Assembly: GCA_943354475.1 (NCBI GenBank)
Contig: CALRBT010000005.1
Span: 1-55,777 of the forward strand
Source: Parcubacteria group bacterium
GTDB lineage: Bacteria; Patescibacteriota; Minisyncoccia; Phycocordibacterales; CALRBT01
Direction: 5' to 3'
DNA: 55,777 nucleotides
Shown here piece by piece: positions 18,511-27,292 of this stretch. The notes beneath the pieces were generated by a model. That model made no database searches. It saw nothing but the letters and a program-made list of their open reading frames with translations, and was not told the origin of the DNA. The translations under genes were made by a program, and so were the position numbers. Numbering within the stretch: the first letter of the stretch is position 1; every line of letters starts with the position of its first letter.

Positions 18511-20445
18511 TTAAGGGGTTACGTTTCCGTCAAATGTCTGTGCACCAACGTCTCCTGTGGTAGTAGTTAGTGTCTGTCCAAAGCCTTGAAGTTTTATCTT
18601 AGTAAACTGGTCTTCTCCAGTTACGACAGGATTCTTGATTACTTCAGGGGAACTCCCAATCTGACTAACACTTGGCAATATGGAAACCTGGAAAGCTGCC
18701 ACCCTCCCAACACTTCCCGTTTGCCTTAAGTCTCCGATATTCCACGTAACTGTTTTTGAATTCTGATCAAACGAGATGTCTTCACCTGCTGGATTTTTAA
18801 CCCCGAGCCATTTCACATAGTTTGGGAGTTGTGCTTCCACCCTAGTGCCTCGCACTATATTTGATGAATTGAGAACTGTAAAGTACACCGTGTACGTTGT
18901 CTCTTTTTCCGCCTTTGGAGGTATCGGACCGGTGTTGGTAAACGGTACGTTGAGGTGAGAAATCCTGGTGTTAAGCAAGAGCTGTGAAGAGAATTTGACT
19001 GTCTTTGAAGCGGTAGCGTTAATTTCCTCCGGTGCGTTCGTATCTCCTACTCGTCTTCCTTTGGCGCTAAGCGCAAGGGAAATTGAGGCATTCTTTAGTC
19101 CAGAAGAGCTCAGTGTCTGTATCGGAAGTGTTGCAAAGTTGAATGTCGCCCTTCCACTCTCTCCTGGTTCAATACGGGCAAGATTTGGAATATTGCTCTT
19201 GTCCCAAATGATTGAGTTACTGAGAGATTGATAGAAACCTTGGTTTGCCTCAACAGAGGCCTTATCAAGAGATGCTCCTGAAAAAGCGACTTGGATGGAT
19301 GCATCCAGAATTGGAGTTGGAAGATTATTACTCCAAGTGATTTCTCCGCGAATCATTTTACCAAAACTAGAAGCGTGTTCTGCCGCACCGTCGCCATCGA
19401 TAGTTAGGTCAACACCAAGAAAAGGTTTTTTAATGATAATTGATCTAGAAAGAGCAGTGAAGGTAGTTTCTAAATTCTTTTCGTTATCTTGACTTTGGAG
19501 TCCAGAAGAGAATTTGAAAATCCTCTCTTCTTCATCCTGGCCTTGGAGCGTCCCCACGAGGCGAATCGTCTTTGTCGTCCCTGGAGCAATGTCTCCAAGT
19601 GTCCAAATATTGTTATCAAAAGCTGGTTTTGGCGTCGCCTCCTTAAACTGGAAACCAAATGGATACTCTGCTTTAAGCAAAACGTTTTGCACAACAGATG
19701 TTGAGTTTGAGGTGATCGTAAAAGTAAAATCAAAAATCTGTCCTGCTGAAATTTCTGTAATAGAGTCGACTGCCACCCGTATCGGTGAAGCATTCATCAG
19801 AATGTCGTAATTAGCGGATTTTGAAAATGTTGCATTTGATCCACTCACTCGGTACTCAAGAAGAAGTCGTATCGTCCTCTTGTCGTTCTCTTCACCAAAA
19901 AGGACCGCTTTTTCGGTTCGTTGGATAATCGCCCCTGATGCCAAGTCACCAATCGTCTCAATACTGCGAGGAAGTGGTGTGGCAAGATTGGTGACACTAC
20001 GTGTGCCGTCTGGATATTCAACAGTCAGCTTTGCACCAAGGAGCGGTATACTATTTTTATTACGAAGCGTTACCGTGAAAGAGAGTGGTTCCCCTCCTCC
20101 AATTGAAATAGGTCCAGTAACACCAAGTTCGATTTTTTCGGCAGAAATTGTGTTTCCTTTTCCATAAAAAAGAAATCCTGAAAAGCCAAGTGCACCAACA
20201 AAAAAAATAACTGAAACAAATAGTAATTTTTGCATAAAGGTAAAGCGAGATGTCGTTGAGGGTTTCTCTGGTAATACCAGTTCCTCACGTCGCCATTCTT
20301 CGGCAACTCCATAACTCTTCTCGTGTAATTCTTCCGCATCAAATCTATCTCTCTCTACCCCTTTCTGTGAGTAGAGTCGTTTTTTCAGCTCTTCAATACG
20401 GCTTTTATCCTCATTTTGATTGGTGCGTCCAGGATTAGGTTCCAT
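18511..20445 (-). CDS. Membrane-anchored surface protein with repeated beta-sandwich domains
   Basis: 644 aa. A charged cytoplasmic N-terminus of ~90 residues precedes one membrane segment (KLLFVSVIFFVGALGFSGFLFY). The ~520-residue outer part has repeats like SFTVTLRNKNSIPLLGAKLTVEYPDG and FTFTITSNSTSVVQNVLLKAEYPFG, the pattern of CARDB/DUF11 adhesion-type modules. It lacks a cell-wall sorting motif. Such proteins usually act as extracellular scaffolds or adhesins, but no specific function can be assigned. Confidence 0.75.
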   Translation of the reverse strand: MEPNPGRTNQNEDKSRIEELKKRLYSQKGVERDRFDAEELHEKSYGVAEEWRREELVLPEKPSTTSRFTFMQKLLFVSVIFFVGALGFSGFLFYGKGNTISAEKIELGVTGPISIGGGEPLSFTVTLRNKNSIPLLGAKLTVEYPDGTRSVTNLATPLPRSIETIGDLASGAIIQRTEKAVLFGEENDKRTIRLLLEYRVSGSNATFSKSANYDILMNASPIRVAVDSITEISAGQIFDFTFTITSNSTSVVQNVLLKAEYPFGFQFKEATPKPAFDNNIWTLGDIAPGTTKTIRLVGTLQGQDEEERIFKFSSGLQSQDNEKNLETTFTALSRSIIIKKPFLGVDLTIDGDGAAEHASSFGKMIRGEITWSNNLPTPILDASIQVAFSGASLDKASVEANQGFYQSLSNSIIWDKSNIPNLARIEPGESGRATFNFATLPIQTLSSSGLKNASISLALSAKGRRVGDTNAPEEINATASKTVKFSSQLLLNTRISHLNVPFTNTGPIPPKAEKETTYTVYFTVLNSSNIVRGTRVEAQLPNYVKWLGVKNPAGEDISFDQNSKTVTWNIGDLRQTGSVGRVAAFQVSILPSVSQIGSSPEVIKNPVVTGEDQFTKIKLQGFGQTLTTTTGDVGAQTFDGNVTP

Positions 20446-20573
20446 GGAGAAAAGTATACCACAGGAGACAGAGGTTTTAGGGGATAGGTTATGGATATTA
20501 GAGCAAAGCCCAAAGGTAAACCACGTTTTAGTATTTTGGTTTTTGGTTCCAAACCTATACCCTATAGCCTAAT

Positions 20574-21167
20574 TTACAGATGACTCTCACGTAATGACTG
20601 ATTGATTTCAAAAAGCGCCTTCTCGTGACAAGTATTCATTTCATCAATAAGTATCCGATTAAAATGAGTAGCCTGTACGAATCGATCTAGCTCATTATTT
20701 GGCGCAAAGTAACCTAGATGATACAGAATCTTCATAATCATAATGTATTCAAAATTTCGCAATTCATCTTTTGAAAACATCTCTAGACTTAAAAAATCCA
20801 AACTACTTTCAAGGAGTGCGTACAGTTCAATCTGAGGTTCTTCTCCGTGAAGTAAACGTCGGAGTAGCGTAAAAAAGCGAACGATGAGCAGCCGCTCCTC
20901 TCGCCTTGTCTCAAAATTCTTCCAGACACTATCTGGATTACCTGCATTAATTAAGCGCCAGATTTCCTTGCCTCGGACCAATGAGACATCACTCTGACAA
21001 TAGTCCTGCAGAGAAAATCTCAGTTTTGATTTCAGATGTCTCGCTCCGGTCGCTTGGGCACTAAGAAGGCCGAACTCTTTGGTAAAGATGGTGAGAAAAC
21101 GATTTGCTTCGCCGGAGTTGGTTCCTGAGAGGATAAATGCCTTGGTATGGTAAATATGCCTGGACAT
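20574..21167 (-). CDS. recO: DNA repair protein RecO
   Basis: 197 aa, shorter than the usual ~240. The N-terminal OB-fold (HIYHTKAFILSGTNSGEANRFLTIFTKEFGLLSAQATGARHLKSKLRF) is clear and a helical domain follows. The four-cysteine zinc motif of some RecO proteins is missing. RecO loads RecA on SSB-coated DNA with RecR. Its ATG overlaps the ileS stop as TAATG, so translation is probably coupled. Confidence 0.88.
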   Translation of the reverse strand: MSRHIYHTKAFILSGTNSGEANRFLTIFTKEFGLLSAQATGARHLKSKLRFSLQDYCQSDVSLVRGKEIWRLINAGNPDSVWKNFETRREERLLIVRFFTLLRRLLHGEEPQIELYALLESSLDFLSLEMFSKDELRNFEYIMIMKILYHLGYFAPNNELDRFVQATHFNRILIDEMNTCHEKALFEINQSLRESHL

Positions 21168-24100
21168 TACATCAATGTAACTTTGAACACGAAATCTCCA
21201 ACAAGAATTTCCCCACCGTCATTATCCCCATACTCAACAGCACTTGCTAATACCGTCCTTTTAATCTGTTCTTCAAATTTTTTCAACAATAATTGTCCCT
21301 CTTCTGTAGTGACAATTAACAACTTAACTTTATCATTTGGATTTAATCCTTTCTGCTTTCGCAATTCCTGAATTCCTCGAGTGAATTCACGGACATCTCC
21401 TTCCTCTTTAAGCTCTGGGGTAATTGTTACATCTAAGAAAACTGTGCGGTCTAATCCCTCACCACCAAAGGAAATATGTTTAACATTTAACTCATCTTTT
21501 ATTAACTCTAGCAATGCTTCATTTCCTTTTAGCGCTTGATTGTAGATCGTTAATTCCCCGAGTGGCTGCCTGACAACAATCTTTGCTCGCGATCTCGCCT
21601 CAAGTCCCAGTGTTACTAACTCTCTGACTTGCTTCATTTCATCAACAATATCAATCTTAAGATTTAATTTTGACTCTGGCCAACTAGCTAAGTGCACACT
21701 CTCGACCTCATCTTCAGTCTTAAGCTCAAGATAAAGATACTCAGCAAAGAATGGCATAGACGGTGCCATCAATTTTGCATACTCCTTGAGCACAAATTGT
21801 AGCGTACTCAAGGCTTTCTGTTTGTCCGCCAAATCATCGCCCTTGAGTCGATCCCTTGATCTGCGCAAATACCACACCGAAAGATCATCAACGAAAGCCA
21901 TCAGTGGTCTTGTCGCCCTATCTAGTTCATAAACCTCCATACCAGAGGTGACTTCGAGAATGAGTTGGTTGAGTCTTACTAATATCCAACGATCAAGGAC
22001 ATTATCTGATGTGTCTGAGGCGTCAACTGAAGCATCTTTGTAGAGCTTGTAAAACGAGAGAACGTTATCGAGCTTGCCAATAACCTTGTTAGCGGCTTCG
22101 GCAACCCCCTTCTCAAAGAAGTTAAGGTCTTCTGATTTCATCAATTGAGACGAGAGAAGATAATACCTCATCGCGTCAACTCCATATTTATCAAAAAGAA
22201 GTTGTGGATCAGGAAAATTATTTTTAGACTTAGACATTTTCTGACCATCTTCAGCAAGAATTGTTCCTGTAGTTACCACATTCTTAAACGACACCTTATC
22301 GAAAAGTAGTACAGAGAGGGTGTGTAGGTAATAGAACCACGTGCGTGTTTGTGCTATATACTCCGCGATAAAGTCAGCTGGGAAGTTATCATGGAACCAT
22401 TCCTTCCTCTCGAACGGATAATGATTGGCGGCAAATGGCATTGCACCCGACTCAAACCAACAATCAAAGACTTCTGGAGTTCTCGTCATGTCGCCTCCAC
22501 AGTCACAGCTAAGTGATACCTCATCGATATAAGGTCGGTGAAGATCTAGCTCATAATTTCCATTGTGTGGACGCACAGTAAATGACAGCAGTTGAATTTC
22601 ACCATTCTTGATAAAGTCACCATCTTTGCCCCACAACTCTATTGCCTTTTGAGCATCAAGTGCAGCTGCAACAGCCTGTATAAGCCAGCCAACGTATTCG
22701 TGTCCAACAATTAAAATATTTTTGTTTTTGTACTTTGTGTCTATTTCATAAAGAAATTCTCCGAGTCGCTTTTTCATTTGGAGAAGATTCTCTCCTCCTT
22801 CTGGTACTTTTGTAAATCGCTCCTCGTAATCTTTGAAGAAATTATGGTACTCGTCAACTGACTTTCCATCAAACTCACCGGTATTGATTTCACTCAAACG
22901 ACTATCGGTAACGACAGAGTCAGTCTCCAGACCTAATTCTCTTGCAACAATTTCTGCCGTCTCTTGGGTGCGCAAAAACGGAGAGACAAAAACCATATCA
23001 ATCTTTTTCTCTTTGAGAAGAGCGCTTGATTCGAGCACTTGTTCCTTCCCTTTTTCTGTAAGATGAGCGACTCCGGGAGTTTTTGAATCAACGACTTTTT
23101 TTACATTACTTTCAGCTTCGCCATGTCGCATTACAAAATATTGATTACCAGTCTTCCTAGTCAGGTCTCCGAGTTCATCAACAGAGGCGACGAATATTTG
23201 TTTGTGACAGGATGCACACCTCCAAATTGGTAATGGGGATGCCCAATAACGATTTCTTGAAATATTCCAGTCAGGTGCTCCTTGAACAATATTTTTAAAA
23301 CGCCCCTCCTTTAGATGTCCTGGTACCCAGTTTATCTTTTCATTAAGTCCTACTATGTTTTCCTTCTTCTTATTTACAGCCACAAACCATGCTGGAATTG
23401 CATAGTAATAAAGCGGTGTCTCACACCTAAAACAGTGTGGATATGAGTGAATGATCTTTTCTTTTGCAAAAAGATATCCTCGATGCGCAAGACTTTTTAT
23501 TATCTCAATATCAGTTCTCTGATGATCATCCTTGGGTTTAATCAGTAATCCTTTAAAATCAACAACTTCGTCTTTGAAACGTCCATCGTCCCCGACATGC
23601 CAAACAATGGGAATGTTTTTTTCCTTTGCAAGTTCCATATCTTCTTCCCCGTATGCTGGAGCTAGGTGCACAATTCCTGTCCCACTATCATCTGCAACAT
23701 ACGGAGCACTGTACACCTTCCAGGCATTTTCTTTATTTGGAAAGTTCTTGTCTAGAAAATAATCAAAAACTGGCTTGTACGATTTTCCTACGATCTCTTT
23801 ACCCTTGAATGTACTGACAATATTTGCGCCGTCAGGAAACACTTTATCAAGTAGTTTCTTACCAACAATGTACATTCCACCATCAGCTGAGACTTTCACA
23901 TATTCAATTTCTTCACCAACAGCGGCCGCCATATTTCCTGGAAGTGTCCACGGAGTAGTCGTCCACGCCAAGAGATAGGTTCCTGGTTCATCAACCAATT
24001 CAAATTTAACGGTTACTGAAATATCTGTAATATCCTTATAACTATTATCCATAGCAATTTCAGAATTTGCTATAGGTGTTTCGCAACGAGGGCAGTATGG

Positions 24101-24652
24101 CAATACTCTTGTTCCTTCATAGACTAGTCCTTTTTTGTTTAGCTCGCCAAGAGCATACCAAACTGACTCTATATACGAGTTATCCATTGTTTTGTATGAG
24201 CCATCAAAATCAACCCATCTACCCATTCTGTCAACGGTTTTTTTCCAATCGTGAACAAAGGTTAACACCTTACTTCGAGCGTAATCATTAAACTTTCCAA
24301 TGCCATAAGCTTCAATTTCTTTTTTCCCAGAAATTTTTAAATCTTTCTCAACAATATTTTCTATAGGTAGCCCGTGGCAATCCCATCCCCAACGACGTTC
24401 GACATATTTACCTCGCATTGTTTGATAACGTGGAACGGCATCTTTAATAGTACTGGCCAGAATGTGTCCATAGTGAGGCAACCCTGTAGCGAATGGTGGA
24501 CCATCATAAAAAACGTAAGAATTCTGAGGATCATTTTTCTTAAGCGACTTTTCAAAAATCTTGTTATCATCCCAAAATTTCAAAATCTCCTCCTCCCGCA
24601 GAGCGCCAGCGCTTTTCTCCACTTTTTCTGTTTGGTCTTTATTTTGAGCCAT
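21167..24652 (-). CDS. ileS: Isoleucyl-tRNA synthetase with inserted histidine-phosphatase domain
   Basis: 1161 aa. The IleRS body is complete: HYGH (HIGH motif) near residue 60, editing domain with LLAWTTTPWTLPGN, the type-2 marker NISRNRYWASPLPIW, KMSKS near residue 807 (GQKMSKSKNN) and an anticodon-binding C-terminus. Residues ~502-702 hold an extra domain that opens YFVMRHGEAESN and continues to VSPFLRTQETAEIVAREL, GEFDGKS and LIVGHEYVGWLIQ. These are the RHG, R, E and GH motifs of the phosphoglycerate-mutase/histidine-phosphatase family. The IleRS fold resumes at LHRPYIDEV...CGGDMTRTPEVFDCWFESG. AGGA lies 6 nt before the ATG. recO is coupled downstream. Confidence 0.95.
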   Translation of the reverse strand: MAQNKDQTEKVEKSAGALREEEILKFWDDNKIFEKSLKKNDPQNSYVFYDGPPFATGLPHYGHILASTIKDAVPRYQTMRGKYVERRWGWDCHGLPIENIVEKDLKISGKKEIEAYGIGKFNDYARSKVLTFVHDWKKTVDRMGRWVDFDGSYKTMDNSYIESVWYALGELNKKGLVYEGTRVLPYCPRCETPIANSEIAMDNSYKDITDISVTVKFELVDEPGTYLLAWTTTPWTLPGNMAAAVGEEIEYVKVSADGGMYIVGKKLLDKVFPDGANIVSTFKGKEIVGKSYKPVFDYFLDKNFPNKENAWKVYSAPYVADDSGTGIVHLAPAYGEEDMELAKEKNIPIVWHVGDDGRFKDEVVDFKGLLIKPKDDHQRTDIEIIKSLAHRGYLFAKEKIIHSYPHCFRCETPLYYYAIPAWFVAVNKKKENIVGLNEKINWVPGHLKEGRFKNIVQGAPDWNISRNRYWASPLPIWRCASCHKQIFVASVDELGDLTRKTGNQYFVMRHGEAESNVKKVVDSKTPGVAHLTEKGKEQVLESSALLKEKKIDMVFVSPFLRTQETAEIVARELGLETDSVVTDSRLSEINTGEFDGKSVDEYHNFFKDYEERFTKVPEGGENLLQMKKRLGEFLYEIDTKYKNKNILIVGHEYVGWLIQAVAAALDAQKAIELWGKDGDFIKNGEIQLLSFTVRPHNGNYELDLHRPYIDEVSLSCDCGGDMTRTPEVFDCWFESGAMPFAANHYPFERKEWFHDNFPADFIAEYIAQTRTWFYYLHTLSVLLFDKVSFKNVVTTGTILAEDGQKMSKSKNNFPDPQLLFDKYGVDAMRYYLLSSQLMKSEDLNFFEKGVAEAANKVIGKLDNVLSFYKLYKDASVDASDTSDNVLDRWILVRLNQLILEVTSGMEVYELDRATRPLMAFVDDLSVWYLRRSRDRLKGDDLADKQKALSTLQFVLKEYAKLMAPSMPFFAEYLYLELKTEDEVESVHLASWPESKLNLKIDIVDEMKQVRELVTLGLEARSRAKIVVRQPLGELTIYNQALKGNEALLELIKDELNVKHISFGGEGLDRTVFLDVTITPELKEEGDVREFTRGIQELRKQKGLNPNDKVKLLIVTTEEGQLLLKKFEEQIKRTVLASAVEYGDNDGGEILVGDFVFKVTLM

Positions 24653-24694
24653 AAGTAATCCTCATACTATCACTTTTGTCCTTACACGCAAAAA

Positions 24695-24714
24695 GATCGC
24701 CCTCACGGGCGATC
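24695..24714 (-). terminator. Intrinsic terminator whose loop holds the orphan gene's stop codon
   Basis: GATCGCCC (24695-24702) and GGGCGATC (24707-24714) form a perfect 8-bp stem. On the minus strand TTTTTGCG follows at once. The TGA stop of the 24703-24978 gene is in the 4-nt loop. Confidence 0.85.
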
Positions 24715-24978
24715 CCCCACAAAAAAATCCGTGGTTACCGAAAGACTTCCTGTATGGCTAGCTTCCAGGAGTACTTCAAGTTCGGCCAGTATAGGGTCTC
24801 CTTCAACAAGAGGGTTCCGAATAGTCACCGGCTCTGTGTTTAGAGCACAATCTGCCCAAACCAAGACTGGAAGTCTCCTCGGGGATAAGAATCCGTCCAA
24901 ACGACCTATTGCCTCAATAAGTCCGGTGATTGAAGTAACGGGGCGATATAAGACGTCTACCCTTTTACCATTTGGCAC
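24703..24978 (-). CDS. Orphan small protein, Shine-Dalgarno-led (91 aa)
   Basis: The track start is ATG at 24993, but GGAGGG lies within its first codons and 7 nt before a GTG at 24978, which I prefer. The product (PNGKRVDVLYRPVTSITGLIEAIGR...) has no signal peptide, membrane segment or known motif. Its last four codons (GDRP) form one strand of its own terminator. It lies between dut and ileS on their strand but is insulated by the terminator. One of five Shine-Dalgarno-led orphans in the window. Confidence 0.6.
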   Translation of the reverse strand: MPNGKRVDVLYRPVTSITGLIEAIGRLDGFLSPRRLPVLVWADCALNTEPVTIRNPLVEGDPILAELEVLLEASHTGSLSVTTDFFVGDRP

Positions 24979-25046
24979 GATGTAACCCTCCATTCACGGT
25001 GATCAATTTTACCTGTTCCCCATATTACTTATTTTTAAAATATTTA

Positions 25047-25475
25047 CTACTTCCCCGAACTTCCAAATCCTCGCTCACCACGAACACTCTCTTCAAGTTC
25101 CAAGACTTCTACAATCTCTACTTCTTCAGATTTTTGAATAATCATTTGTGCCACCTTTTCTCCTTTTTTGAATGTATGGGTAACTTTTGAAAGATTAATA
25201 ATCCCTACCAACACCTCACCTCGATATCCGGAATCAACCACACCCCCAAGCGTCTTTAGTCCATTCTTGATTGCAAGTCCGCTCTTATCCCAAATAAGTC
25301 CCACATATCCAAAGGGAACTTCCACCGCCAAACCGGTGGCAATCCCCTTGCGCTCGCCTGGCTCTATGACCACATCTTCACGACTTAGCAAATCAAATGC
25401 GGCATCTCCTATATAAGCATAGGTCGGTAGTGGCAACTCTTTATCTAACCTTTTTATTTTTAAAACCAGATTCAT
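25047..25475 (-). CDS. dut: Deoxyuridine triphosphatase
   Basis: 142 aa trimeric dUTPase. It hydrolyses dUTP to dUMP and pyrophosphate, keeping uracil out of DNA and feeding dTMP synthesis. The motifs are in order: GDAAFDLLS (1), DKSGLAIKNGL (2), GGVVDSGYRGEVLVGIINL (3), KGEKVAQMII (4) and the C-terminal RGERGFGSSGK (5). Its ATG overlaps the glyA stop (TAATG), so the two are translationally coupled. Confidence 0.96.
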   Translation of the reverse strand: MNLVLKIKRLDKELPLPTYAYIGDAAFDLLSREDVVIEPGERKGIATGLAVEVPFGYVGLIWDKSGLAIKNGLKTLGGVVDSGYRGEVLVGIINLSKVTHTFKKGEKVAQMIIQKSEEVEIVEVLELEESVRGERGFGSSGK

Positions 25476-26665
25476 TATTTTTTCTTACTCATTTCTTTTC
25501 GCAAAATCACGTCAATCTTCTCCGCAATCTTTTTCATATCCTTTTCTTTCTTCCCACGAGTTGTCTCAGCAGGAGTTCCAATTCTGATTCCTGAAGGATC
25601 CATCGGGCTACGGGTATCAAAGGGAATCGTGTTTTTATTGACAATAATGTCGTTTTTCTCTAACACATCCGTTGCGTCCTTACCGCCAATCCCCTTTCCA
25701 TCCATCCAAGTATCAACCAAGATCAAGTGACTGTCCGTCCCCCCTGAGACAATACGCCAGCCGAGTCCTGCCAAGCTCGCTGACAGTTCTTTGGCATTGG
25801 CAATAATCTGCTTTGCATAAATCTTAAATGCTGGAGTTGCTGCTTCTCCGAGCGCGACTGCGACCGCTGCAATCTGATTTAAATGTGGACCACCCTGCAT
25901 ACCAGGGAAAATTGCTTTATCAATCAAGATATCGATATTCCTTGAATCTTTCTTTGAGAAAATTAGGGCACTGCGTGGACCGCGCAATGTCTTGTGTACG
26001 GTAGTCATCACCACATCAGCGTATGGAAACGGCGATGGATAAACACCACCTGCAACCAAACCACCCAAGTGCGACATATCAACGAGTAGGTATGCTCCCA
26101 CTGAATCTGCAATTTCTCTAAATTTTTTAAAATCAATCTTGCGTGGATAGGCAGTAAATCCTGCGACAATGATATCTGGTTTATGCTCAAGAGCTATTTT
26201 CGAAATCTCCTCGTAATTAATTACTTCTGTTTTTTTATCGACACCGTAAGGAACCTGCTTCCAGAATTTACCCGTTATTGAAACCTTGTGTCCGTGCGTA
26301 AGATGCCCGCCGTGATCGAGACTCATTCCCATAATCTTGCCGCCAGTCGGCACGAGTGCGAGATAAACTGCGACGTTTGCAGGAGAGCCAGAGAGTGCTT
26401 GTACGTTAACCGCCCAACTGTTCGGAGAGAGCTTAAAGAGTTTCAGAGCTCTCGCCTTTGCCAAGTCCTCCACTTTGTCCGTCACGGAGTTGCCCGCATA
26501 GTAACGTTTGTGCGGATAGCCTTCAGCATATTTGTTGGTAAGCTCGGAGCCAAGAGCTTGAAGTACATCTCTCGAGACGTAATTCTCTGACGCAATGAGA
26601 TTAATCACCTTCTTTGAGCGAGCTGATTCTTCTTTGATTAATTTTTCGATTTGTTTGTCTTTCAT
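25475..26665 (-). CDS. glyA: Serine hydroxymethyltransferase
   Basis: 396 aa from ATG 26665 (MKDKQIEKLIKEE); the track start at 26704 adds 13 unlikely residues. PLP enzyme converting serine and tetrahydrofolate to glycine and methylene-tetrahydrofolate, the carbon donor for thymidylate synthase. Conserved NLIASENYVS, YAEGYPHKRYYAG, MSLDHGGHLTHG and VVMTTVHKTLRGPR (PLP lysine in THK) are visible. Coupled to dut downstream. Confidence 0.95.
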   Translation of the reverse strand: MKDKQIEKLIKEESARSKKVINLIASENYVSRDVLQALGSELTNKYAEGYPHKRYYAGNSVTDKVEDLAKARALKLFKLSPNSWAVNVQALSGSPANVAVYLALVPTGGKIMGMSLDHGGHLTHGHKVSITGKFWKQVPYGVDKKTEVINYEEISKIALEHKPDIIVAGFTAYPRKIDFKKFREIADSVGAYLLVDMSHLGGLVAGGVYPSPFPYADVVMTTVHKTLRGPRSALIFSKKDSRNIDILIDKAIFPGMQGGPHLNQIAAVAVALGEAATPAFKIYAKQIIANAKELSASLAGLGWRIVSGGTDSHLILVDTWMDGKGIGGKDATDVLEKNDIIVNKNTIPFDTRSPMDPSGIRIGTPAETTRGKKEKDMKKIAEKIDVILRKEMSKKK

Positions 26666-26711
26666 GGGAAATTTCGTTAGCCTTGATTGGCTAGATAATA
26701 CCATAAAATTG

Positions 26712-26745
26712 GAAAAGCCCGGCGAAAGCTAGGCTTTCCCGGACC
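26712..26745. terminator. Hairpin between the ClpX-zinc-finger gene and glyA
   Basis: An imperfect GC-rich stem (CCGG.GAAAGC with GCTTTC.CGG) is followed by CTTTTCC on the minus strand and CCTTTTATG on the plus strand. It insulates the orphan gene from glyA. Confidence 0.7.
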
Positions 26746-26766
26746 TTTTATGTATTTTGACTAAAA

Positions 26767-27183
26767 CTAGGTTGTTGTTTCAGAATCCAGTCCGAGGTCT
26801 TTTTCGAGTGCGATGAGCTCGGATACGGTCTCTGCCAAACGATCATTCAGATTAGCTGCTTCGGCTTCAAGTTCTGACTTTTGTCTTAGTAGTTCCATAT
26901 GTCTGTTCAACTTAACCGTGCGTTCTTTGCGCAAATTACGACTAGCTCCTCGTAGAGCCTTAATCCAATCTGATGCGAGACCGTCAGGAGGACACTCCCG
27001 CAAAAGATCTTCCGCCGATAAAGTGTTTTCTTCTGTTTTTGGAACTTCGTCGCAAGCATCCATTGCGAACTCGACGCACTCATTACAAATAAAGACCGTC
27101 GGCCCAGCGATGAGTTTACTCACTTTTTCCCCGGACTTGTCACAGAATGAGCAATGCAGTGTATCCTTGGCGAAGTGTGCCAT
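26767..27183 (-). CDS. Stand-alone ClpX-type zinc-binding domain with coiled coil
   Basis: 138 aa. Residues ~10-42 ([15 protein letters not shown]...[12 protein letters not shown]) match the C4 zinc-binding domain normally at the N-terminus of ClpX, with CxxC...CxxC intact. There is no AAA+ domain. An acidic linker and a coiled coil ([37 protein letters not shown]) follow. In ClpX this zinc domain dimerises and docks substrates and adaptors, so a free copy could be an adaptor; that is inference. GGAGG lies 8 nt before the ATG, and a TTGACA -35 lies about 75 nt upstream of the ATG. One of the five Shine-Dalgarno-led orphans. Confidence 0.75.
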   Translation of the reverse strand: MAHFAKDTLHCSFCDKSGEKVSKLIAGPTVFICNECVEFAMDACDEVPKTEENTLSAEDLLRECPPDGLASDWIKALRGASRNLRKERTVKLNRHMELLRQKSELEAEAANLNDRLAETVSELIALEKDLGLDSETTT

Positions 27184-27292
27184 TTCTTAGTCCTCCATTC
27201 CCATGATTGGCATTCTAATTCACAGAATGGTGTAAAATAGCGAGTCTGTCAAGCCTACGATTCCTCTCTAAAAAACGGTATAGTTTACTCAA

